NCBI GenBank assembly: GCA_021790135.1
Contig: JAJYIJ010000015.1
Coordinates: forward strand, 1-14,111
Reading direction: 5' to 3'
Length of the DNA stretch: 14,111 nt
Origin: a bacterium
Lineage (GTDB): Bacteria; Patescibacteriota; Patescibacteriia; Magasanikbacterales; GWA2-37-8
Made by a program: the position numbers and the translations under genes. The notes beneath the pieces were generated by a model, which was not told the origin of the DNA, made no database searches, and saw only the letters and a program-made list of their open reading frames with translations. Position 1 is the first letter of the stretch, and each line of letters begins with the position of its first letter. Shown here piece by piece: positions 5,762 through 11,443 of the stretch.

Positions 5762-6805
5762 ATGATACGTCCGGATATTTTTTATAAACGACTTGATGTG
5801 CTGCTTGGTGCAGTCGTATTGATTCTGCTTGGATACTTGGTATTCCTTGATTTTCGGGCTGCTCCTCCAGCCCCCACAGCGGCCACGCCGACGAGCACAC
5901 CGGTTGGCCCAATCTACTTGAATGCTCTTGACGGTAGCCCGGTCACCAGCACGGACGAAGAACTACCGCCGGTCGTCGGCGTCATGATCGACAACCATCC
6001 AGACGCTCGGCCAGAGAGCGGTCTGGCTGAGGCGAGCGTGGTGTATGAAGTGCCGGTCGAAGGCAGCATCACGCGTTATTTTGCCATTTTTCCGCTGAGT
6101 GCCACAGTCGCAAAAGTCGGCCCGGTCAGAAGCGCCCGGCCTTATTTTCTTGATTGGTTGGAGGAGTATGGGGACAGCTCGTATTGGCATTCAGGAGGAT
6201 CGCCAGAGGCATTGAGTGACATTACTGCCCGGCATATTTGGGATGCGAACGAATTCTATTATGGCAGTTTTTATTGGCGCAGCGCCGATCGAGCCGCGCC
6301 GCATAATTTGTATACTTCCAGTAATAATTGGCAGGCGTTTGCTGCACGTTACGGCGGCAGTCATTCGTCGACGACTTGGCAAGGATGGAATTTTACCACC
6401 AGTACGCCGACGGGCACGCCAGTCGGTGAATTCTCTCTTAGTTACGCCAGCGACTACCATGTTGGTTGGAAGTTTAACGCTGCTAGCAGTAGCTATGTGC
6501 GTCTCATTAACAACGAACCTGAACAGCTTGACGATGACAGCGAAGTTACGGCGAGCAATATTGTCGTTCAAGAAATGTCGATGCAAATTACCGATAGTGA
6601 AGGGCGTCTTAAACTTGGCACTATCGGGACGGGTGTAGCGAAGATTTTTCGGGACGGTACGATGGTTCGAGGCACGTGGAAAAAAGAGTCAGCCACTGCG
6701 CGGACGCGATTTTATGATGCCTCCGGCAACGAACTTGATTTTGTTCCCGGTCATACGTGGATCGAAGTGGTGCCAATGGGAACTTCACTCATTATTACCA
6801 ACTAG
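5762..6805 (+). CDS. Membrane-anchored DUF3048 (YerB-like) domain protein
   Basis: 347 residues. A single hydrophobic segment at about 12-31 (LLGAVVLILLGYLVFLDF) acts as a signal anchor, followed by a Pro/Thr/Ala-rich linker (about 33-52), so the rest is outside the membrane. The DUF3048 N-terminal domain starts near residue 69 (PPVVGVMIDNHPDARPESGL), with the family hallmark GPVRSARPYFLDW. The C-terminal DUF3048 part has YHVGWKF and GTGVAKIFRDGTMVRGTW. YerB of Bacillus is a lipoprotein of unknown exact role; here no lipobox cysteine is present and the anchor is a membrane helix. Its stop overlaps the convergent prmC stop. It has its own promoter after the rplY terminator. Confidence 0.9.
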   Translation: MIRPDIFYKRLDVLLGAVVLILLGYLVFLDFRAAPPAPTAATPTSTPVGPIYLNALDGSPVTSTDEELPPVVGVMIDNHPDARPESGLAEASVVYEVPVEGSITRYFAIFPLSATVAKVGPVRSARPYFLDWLEEYGDSSYWHSGGSPEALSDITARHIWDANEFYYGSFYWRSADRAAPHNLYTSSNNWQAFAARYGGSHSSTTWQGWNFTTSTPTGTPVGEFSLSYASDYHVGWKFNAASSSYVRLINNEPEQLDDDSEVTASNIVVQEMSMQITDSEGRLKLGTIGTGVAKIFRDGTMVRGTWKKESATARTRFYDASGNELDFVPGHTWIEVVPMGTSLIITN

Positions 6806-7674
6806 CTCAGCCAAATCACTGCTGCCCGATCTCGCCCCGCGAGATCTTTTTTTATTTCTGCGGAAGCGGTAGGAAAATTTTTTTTGATCATTGTTTGTAG
6901 CATGGCCGATTGGTCGGGGTCAATTTCTACTATGATTGTTTGGTTGTTCAATTGCTTTACCGCCCTCAGTTGCTGAAAGAGTTTTTCATATAACGCCAAA
7001 CCATTATTCTCGGCAACAAGAGCAGAGCGTGGTTCTTTTTTGATTGTTGACTCCGCAGCATATTGTTCGGCTGTCAGGTAGGGAAGATTGGCAGTGATGA
7101 TAAGGGTGGTAGGTTGTAGGTTTTTTAGATTTAGATAATGAATGGCGGGCTTTAATAGATTGCCAGGTAGAAATGTAATTTTTACTTTATGAATTTTCGC
7201 ATTATGTTTGGCCACGCGTAGCGCGGCGCGGGAGATGTCGCTGGCGAACGCGGTGATATTGTTTGCTTGCTCCGCAGCTCCGTTGTATTTTTTTAAAATA
7301 CTTATCGGAATACAACCGGTACCAGTGCCGACGTCAATAAGGATTATTTTGTTGGCCTTATTTTTTTTAATCTCATTACCTGCTATTTCTACTATCAATT
7401 CGGTTTCCGGACGAGGAATGAGGGTATGTCGGTTCACTATAAAATCCAAACCAAAAAATTCTTTATGTCCAGTTAGATACGCAATCGGCCAGCCGCGCTT
7501 GCGACGGAAAAGTAAATGGCGAAAACGGAAATATGTCGATAGTGTTACATATTTTTCCGGATGGGCAAGAATTTGTTCCTTTGTTTGACCGATAGCCCAC
7601 GCTAAAAGAATCAATTTGTCATTGAAGGGAACGGCGTCGGTTGTCTTACCCAGGGCGCTTCTGTTATCGGCCAT
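6802..7674 (-). CDS. prmC: Release factor glutamine methyltransferase PrmC (NLPY variant)
   Basis: SAM-dependent methyltransferase that N5-methylates the GGQ glutamine of peptide release factors. 290 residues starting MADNRSALGK. An N-terminal helical domain ends with RRKRGWPIAYLTGHKEFFGL and IPRPETELIVE, both strong PrmC signatures. Motif I is DVGTGTGCIPIS. The catalytic NPPY tetrapeptide is N196-L-P-Y here; Asn and Tyr are kept. The C-terminus EIKKDLAGRDRAAVIWL is the usual PrmC end. Start choice: upstream in-frame ATG codons lie inside the glycosyltransferase gene and add unconserved sequence; ATG 7674 overlaps that gene's end by 11 bases, suggesting coupled translation, and no Shine-Dalgarno site is seen. 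It is in the same operon as its substrate RF1. Confidence 0.93.
   Translation of the reverse strand: MADNRSALGKTTDAVPFNDKLILLAWAIGQTKEQILAHPEKYVTLSTYFRFRHLLFRRKRGWPIAYLTGHKEFFGLDFIVNRHTLIPRPETELIVEIAGNEIKKNKANKIILIDVGTGTGCIPISILKKYNGAAEQANNITAFASDISRAALRVAKHNAKIHKVKITFLPGNLLKPAIHYLNLKNLQPTTLIITANLPYLTAEQYAAESTIKKEPRSALVAENNGLALYEKLFQQLRAVKQLNNQTIIVEIDPDQSAMLQTMIKKNFPTASAEIKKDLAGRDRAAVIWLS
6828..6853 (+). terminator. Intrinsic terminator of the DUF3048 gene, embedded in prmC
   Basis: Stem GATCTCG (6828-6834) and CGAGATC (6840-6846), loop CCCCG, then seven T at 6847-6853. It lies 23 bases past the DUF3048 stop and wholly inside the convergent prmC coding region, where the opposite strand codes for the conserved PrmC end DLAGRDR. 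Confidence 0.88.
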
Positions 7675-9142
7675 AATGGAGAAGGATATAGTCGCCGAGC
7701 AAATGTGGTTTAAATGGCGAGGCCAAAAGATGCCAACCATTTTGCTCCAAGAGTTTGGACAGATTAATTTCGCCAATGGTATTTACTTCCAAAACGAAAA
7801 TGTCATTATAATTTTTTAAATTTTCCGCTTGGTACCAATTTTGTAATTCAGATAAAGGATGAATAATACGCAGGTAATTCTGTGTGATAATCGTTTTGTC
7901 CCAGTTTTCTTTTTCAGTTAAAGCGTAGTAGGGCAGCGCGGGAATGGAAAAGTTGAAATAACGGTTAAGGCGCTGTTCATCAGTGAAGTTCGAATAAATG
8001 AGCAGTTGATTTTTGGCCGGATTGATATTAGTTGAAATATATTTATTGAGCGTTGACCATTTTTCAAGCGGCAGCAGAAAAGTTAATTCAACGAGGCCGG
8101 GCAGAACAAGCAGTAGGCAAAAGATACCAATAAGAGTTGGCCAGCGGGCAAGATAGGTGGTCAAAAAATATGCCACGAGCAGTTGGACCGTCGGCAAGGT
8201 AAAAACAATAAATTTAATATTCCATAAGCCGAGAAAGAGAGCGGCCACAAGAGGCAAGAGAGAAAAAATAAGGAGTACTATAAAGGCTTCATTTGGACGA
8301 TCGTTTTTTCTTTGTTGATACATCGTCCAAATCGTCGTGGCAAAAAAAATAAAAATAATAAGCAGTGCCCAATAAGCCGCACCAAGACCGGTGAAGAGTG
8401 GACGAAAGGCGTTAAGGAGCGAGGCAGGCGTTTGTTCAATAGTGAAAAACCAAGCTTGGCCAAAATGCGGCGTGGTTATTTTGCTAAAAGCCGCCGGAAT
8501 AGCCCAGGGCAACCAAAGCAAAAACGGCCAAAGAAAAAGCTTGAAAAGCGATTTTATTTTTTTACGCCTCATAATCCAGACCAGCAAAATTTCCAGGGCC
8601 AGGACGACGAGGCCAGTTAAATGAGCATAGAGGAGCAGGAGTGCGATGACAGAAAAAATAATTTGTTGCCAGCGCGTTTTTTGTTCGAGGAAAAAAATGG
8701 TATAAAAATAATTAAGCGAGAGAATCGTTAAAAGCAACAGCAGCGCATAGACACGCGTCGTGGCGGAAAGAAAAATATTGTACGGCGACAATGCCAGAAG
8801 AAGCGCGGCGACAATGCCCGTTCTTTGGTTAAACATTTTTTTGCCAAGAGCGTAGATGGCATAAACGCTGGCAACGCCAAAGAGCAGGCTGGGCAGTCGG
8901 GCGTACCATTCAGTGGCGGGAAAAACGTACCACCACAGTTTTAGGAGCAGCAGGTGAAGCGGCGGGTTGGTTTCCCAAATCCAAAATTTCGTCAGACTCA
9001 GTAGCCAGGGTTTCTGGCTGTACACGAAGCTGAACATCTCGTCGCCCCAGAAGTCGCCATACTGAAGAACGGCCAAGAGGCGAACAAGAAACGCCACGGT
9101 GAGGATGAGGAGGAGCGGCCAATGCTTTTTTAAAAATGGCAT
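7664..9142 (-). CDS. Polytopic glycosyltransferase, GT39/ArnT (PMT_2)-like
   Basis: 492 residues with about 10-12 hydrophobic helices from the N-terminus to about residue 360, then a soluble C-terminal region. The first helix is followed by GDFWGDEMF, with Asp34-Glu35 in the position of the catalytic acidic pair of GT-C enzymes, and the next loop has NPPLHLLLLKLW (59-70), matching the (H/N)PPL element of the PMT_2/ArnT group. Such enzymes move a sugar from a polyprenyl-phosphate donor to an acceptor on the outer face of the membrane; the acceptor here is unknown. It begins 20 bases after prfA and overlaps prmC by 11 bases, separating two genes that are usually neighbours; I infer co-transcription, not a shared function. 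Confidence 0.87.
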   Translation of the reverse strand: MPFLKKHWPLLLILTVAFLVRLLAVLQYGDFWGDEMFSFVYSQKPWLLSLTKFWIWETNPPLHLLLLKLWWYVFPATEWYARLPSLLFGVASVYAIYALGKKMFNQRTGIVAALLLALSPYNIFLSATTRVYALLLLLTILSLNYFYTIFFLEQKTRWQQIIFSVIALLLLYAHLTGLVVLALEILLVWIMRRKKIKSLFKLFLWPFLLWLPWAIPAAFSKITTPHFGQAWFFTIEQTPASLLNAFRPLFTGLGAAYWALLIIFIFFATTIWTMYQQRKNDRPNEAFIVLLIFSLLPLVAALFLGLWNIKFIVFTLPTVQLLVAYFLTTYLARWPTLIGIFCLLLVLPGLVELTFLLPLEKWSTLNKYISTNINPAKNQLLIYSNFTDEQRLNRYFNFSIPALPYYALTEKENWDKTIITQNYLRIIHPLSELQNWYQAENLKNYNDIFVLEVNTIGEINLSKLLEQNGWHLLASPFKPHLLGDYILLHYGR

Positions 9143-9162
9143 ACTCTCATCATGGCAAAAAA

Positions 9163-10218
9163 TTATTCTTTATTTTGCATTTCCGCCTCGGCCCTTTCCA
9201 GCGCCGCGATGATCGGTTCCAGGTTTCCGTCCAAGATTGTTCCGATGTTGTTCCAGTTTTCGTGGATGCGATGGTCGGTGATGCGATCCTGGGGAAAATT
9301 GTAGGTGCGAATTTTTTCACTCCGGTCGCCAGAACCGATTTGGGCCCGCCGCCGGGCCGTGAGCTCGGCCATTTTCTTTTCCTGTTCCAAAGCAAACAAT
9401 CGCGCGCGCATGACGGCCATGGCTTTTTCACGGTTGGCCATTTGTGAGCGCTCATCCTGACACTGCACGATGAGACCAGTCGGAATGTGCACGATGCGGA
9501 CGGCCGAATAGGTGGTGTTGACACTCTGGCCGCCGTGGCCGCCGCTGGTCATCGTGTCGATACGCAATTCTTTCGGATCAATTTTAAATTCAGTTTCTTC
9601 CACTTCCGGCATCACGGCGACGGTAACGGTGGAGGTGTGGATGCGCCCAGCCTTTTCCGTTTCCGGCACGCGCTGTACTCGGTGGACGCCCATTTCCCAT
9701 TTCAACGCCTGATAGACATTTTTGCCTTCAATCGAAAAAATTACTTCTTTGTAGCCGCCAATGCCAATGGCCGATGTGCTGAGCAGGTGTGTTTTCCAGC
9801 CGCGGTTTTCGGCATAGCGGCTGTACATGCGAAAAAGTTCGGCAGCGAACAAGGCACTTTCGTCACCACCGGCAGCGGCGCGGATTTCCATAATGACGTT
9901 TTTTTTGTCCAGGGGATCGCGAGGGCGGGTCAGATCGGCCAATTCAGTCTCCAATTTTTTTCGGCGGTCATTCAGCTCCAGAAGTTCCGCCTCGGCGAGT
10001 TCACGCATTTCCTGATCGGTTTCTGCCGTCCGTTCAGTTTCCAAAATATTTTTTTCAATGGACGCCAGCTCAGCAATTTTGTCGGCAATTGTTTTTAGGT
10101 CAGTGTATTCCTGAGAAACCTCTTTTAGTTTTGGAGGGTCGTTAATTACAGCCGGTTCTTGCAGGGACTGTTCTAGTTGTTTGAATTTTTCTAATATATC
10201 GGAATATTTTTTGAGCAT
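9163..10218 (-). CDS. prfA: Peptide chain release factor 1
   Basis: Recognises UAA and UAG and triggers peptidyl-tRNA hydrolysis on the ribosome. 351 residues, the normal length. The N-terminal domain is helical. The codon-recognition loop carries PET (VQRVPETEKAGRIHTS, near 185), the PxT type of RF1 rather than the SPF of RF2. The catalytic GGQ is at 229-231 within SGGHGGQSVNTT, a variant of the usual SGAGGQHVN. HIPTGLIVQCQDERSQ and TYNFPQDRITDHR follow as in all RF1 proteins. No frameshift site is present or expected. Upstream stand the rpmE terminator and a hairpin element, so it may have its own promoter, which I could not place firmly. There is no clear Shine-Dalgarno site before ATG 10218. 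Confidence 0.97.
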   Translation of the reverse strand: MLKKYSDILEKFKQLEQSLQEPAVINDPPKLKEVSQEYTDLKTIADKIAELASIEKNILETERTAETDQEMRELAEAELLELNDRRKKLETELADLTRPRDPLDKKNVIMEIRAAAGGDESALFAAELFRMYSRYAENRGWKTHLLSTSAIGIGGYKEVIFSIEGKNVYQALKWEMGVHRVQRVPETEKAGRIHTSTVTVAVMPEVEETEFKIDPKELRIDTMTSGGHGGQSVNTTYSAVRIVHIPTGLIVQCQDERSQMANREKAMAVMRARLFALEQEKKMAELTARRRAQIGSGDRSEKIRTYNFPQDRITDHRIHENWNNIGTILDGNLEPIIAALERAEAEMQNKE

Positions 10219-10226
10219 AGTGTTTA

Positions 10227-10320
10227 TTACTTTTCATAACTGAAAAGTAACCAAAAGGTTTCGGGGGGTGGTAAAACTCGCTGCGGCTCAAACATTACCA
10301 TCCCCCGAACCCCGGCGAGT
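10227..10320. repeat. Two-hairpin intergenic element before prfA
   Basis: A perfect 10-bp inverted repeat, TTACTTTTCA (10227-10236) and TGAAAAGTAA (10241-10250), with a 4-base loop, is followed by a second inverted repeat, 10260-10274 against 10295-10309 (15 bp, one G/T-type mismatch, C/G-rich core). ACTCG...CGAGT (10276-10280 and 10316-10320) could add a competing pairing. The block is G+C-rich and unlike its A+T-rich flanks. It lies between the rpmE terminator and the prfA start, so it would be transcribed into any prfA leader. It may be a dispersed MITE-like repeat or a leader structure; one copy is seen in this window. Confidence 0.6.
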
Positions 10321-10350
10321 AAATTGTTCCTAAATTGTAATGATGTAATT

Positions 10351-10393
10351 AAATAAAAAACAGGCGTGGGTAGTATACCACAACGCCTGTTTT
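10351..10393 (-). terminator. Intrinsic terminator after rpmE
   Basis: An 11-bp perfect stem, AAAACAGGCGT (10357-10367) with ACGCCTGTTTT (10383-10393). On the minus strand it is followed by TTTTTTATTT (complement of 10351-10360). It lies just after the rpmE stop and would stop or reduce readthrough into prfA. The plus-strand side has only a short T-run. Confidence 0.87.
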
Positions 10394-10400
10394 AGAGTAG

Positions 10401-10700
10401 CTATTTTTCTTCGGCTTTGGCGGTTTTTTTGGCACTGCGTTTGACAGCGGCGGCGGCTTTTTTCACTTTTTTGCCTTTGCGGGTGGCCGCGACTTTGGCG
10501 ACTTTGCTGATTTTTTCTTGGAATTTTTCGACGCGGCGGGCGGTGTCAACGAATTTCTGTTTGCCAGTATAAAAAGGATGACATTGACTGCAAAGTTCAA
10601 CGCGGATTTCTTTCAAGGTACTGCCAGTGACAAAGGTGTTGCCGCAGGCGCAGGTGACCTTGGTGTCGGTAAAATATTGGGGATGAATAGCGGTTTTCAT
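10401..10700 (-). CDS. rpmE: Large ribosomal subunit protein bL31 (zinc-binding form)
   Basis: 99 residues starting MKTAIHPQYF. Cys17, Cys19, Cys37 and Cys40 match the four zinc ligands of the C+ form, and CSQCHPFYTGKQKFVDTAGR-like sequence (here DTARRVEKF) is the family hallmark. After about residue 66 comes a Lys/Ala-rich basic tail (RKGKKVKKAAAAVKRSAKK), longer than in E. coli and suited to contacting rRNA. An upstream in-frame ATG at 10757 would overlap the promoter and add 19 unconserved residues, so I chose 10700. The leader is about 40 bases. rpmE upstream of prfA/prmC is also the order in Bacillus, apart from intervening genes. Confidence 0.96.
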   Translation of the reverse strand: MKTAIHPQYFTDTKVTCACGNTFVTGSTLKEIRVELCSQCHPFYTGKQKFVDTARRVEKFQEKISKVAKVAATRKGKKVKKAAAAVKRSAKKTAKAEEK

Positions 10701-10747
10701 AAGTTCGGTTGGGCTGTGTTTAAAAGACTTGACTCCGATTGACCAGC

Positions 10748-10776
10748 AGTATATCATAGCCTGTTTCGGTTGTCAA
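10748..10776 (-). promoter_or_regulatory. Near-consensus promoter of rpmE
   Basis: On the minus strand: a perfect TTGACA (complement of 10771-10776), 17-bp spacer, TATACT (complement of 10748-10753). The expected transcription start is near 10741, about 40 bases before the rpmE ATG. It is the strongest promoter-like site in the window, as expected for a ribosomal protein gene. Confidence 0.85.
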
Positions 10777-10796
10777 GCCGATTTAATCCAAATTTG

Positions 10797-10825
10797 TTGT
10801 GAGTGAAGGGGTTTTGTGCTATACT
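10797..10825 (+). promoter_or_regulatory. Promoter of the right-hand three-gene operon
   Basis: TTGTGA (10797-10802), 17-bp spacer, and an extended -10 TGcTATACT (10817-10825). Transcription would start near 10832, leaving a leader of about 57 bases before ATG 10889. The leader contains an AAAGGA site, then ATGTGA (10851-10856), a start codon directly followed by a stop. It diverges from the rpmE promoter about 20 bases away. Confidence 0.7.
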
Positions 10826-10888
10826 AGCAAATAGTTCAAAGGAAAGAAAAATGTGATTTTATTTTCTTTACCATTTAATTATTAGTTT

Positions 10889-11209
10889 ATGGCTCAGCAA
10901 TTTTCATTTCTTGAGAGTTTTTTGAAAGACCTGCTTGATCAGCACGGTTTTTCGAAGTTGTCTGAAGAAGACCAAGAAAGTTATCTGCCGCAGTTCGTAG
11001 CGGAGGCAGAAAAACGTTTGGGAGTGGCGCTCCTTCCTTATTTGAAAACCGAAACGGCCGCGGCAGAGTTTGAAGCGCTTTTACAAAAGGATGCTTCGGC
11101 CGAGGAGTGGTCGGCTTTTTGGCAGCGGCAGGTGCCTGATTTTCAACAAGTGGCTACGGACGCGCTTGCGGACTTTGCCAAAGAGGTTGGTACGGCTTTT
11201 TCTCAATGA
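10889..11209 (+). CDS. Small acidic helical protein, DUF5663-like
   Basis: 106 residues, acidic, all-helical in appearance, without cysteines or membrane segments. The N-terminus MAQQFSFLESFLKDLLDQHG followed by LSEEDQESYLPQFVAEAEKRL resembles small proteins of the Patescibacteria placed in DUF5663; that match is from memory and uncertain. The C-terminal half (EEWSAFWQRQVPDFQQVATDAL) is amphipathic. First gene of a plus-strand operon with its own promoter; its TGA overlaps the next ATG (ATGA), so the next gene is probably translationally coupled. No function can be assigned; it could be a partner of the large coiled-coil protein downstream. Confidence 0.78.
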   Translation: MAQQFSFLESFLKDLLDQHGFSKLSEEDQESYLPQFVAEAEKRLGVALLPYLKTETAAAEFEALLQKDASAEEWSAFWQRQVPDFQQVATDALADFAKEVGTAFSQ

Positions 11210-11433
11210 ACTATATGAGCGAAAATGGTCCGACTGTTACGCCCCCGAACGAATCAGCCCCTTTGGAAAAAGGACTTCGATTGGCGATGCGCAAGTTCGC
11301 GGCCAGGATGCGATTATTATTTTTTAAGGAGAAGTTGATAGAGAAAGAACTGACAGAACTCGAAAAAGAAGAACGGACCAGACGCGAAGAAGAACAGAAA
11401 CTGCACCTCAAAAATAAAATTGAACATTTATGA
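11206..11433 (+). CDS. Small basic coiled-coil hypothetical protein
   Basis: 75 residues, beginning in the ATGA overlap with the preceding gene; a second ATG two codons on (11215, MSENG...) is a possible start. After a flexible Pro-rich N-terminus, a basic amphipathic stretch (LRLAMRKFAARMRLLFFKEK, about 25-44) leads into a highly charged Glu/Lys/Arg helix likely to form a coiled coil. The basic-hydrophobic segment could lie along a membrane, which is inference. It ends in TGA. I recognise no family. Position suggests function with the large ORF that starts 10 bases later. Confidence 0.68.
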   Translation: MNYMSENGPTVTPPNESAPLEKGLRLAMRKFAARMRLLFFKEKLIEKELTELEKEERTRREEEQKLHLKNKIEHL

Positions 11434-11443
11434 TTTTACGTCT

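Noticed and set aside
6191..6638. ORFs on both strands within the DUF3048 gene
   Set aside because: They are off-frame shadows of a well supported coding region.
6700..6801. Terminator for prmC on the minus strand
   Set aside because: An A-run is present on the plus strand near 6680 but no stable stem precedes the matching T-run.
7675..7776. Upstream ATG codons for prmC
   Set aside because: They lie inside the glycosyltransferase gene and code for sequence unlike PrmC.
9487..10098. 203-codon plus-strand ORF opposite prfA
   Set aside because: Antisense shadow of a certain RF1 gene; Phe/His-rich product with no motif and no promoter.
10701..10757. Upstream ATG for rpmE
   Set aside because: It overlaps the near-consensus promoter and precedes the family start MKTAIHP.
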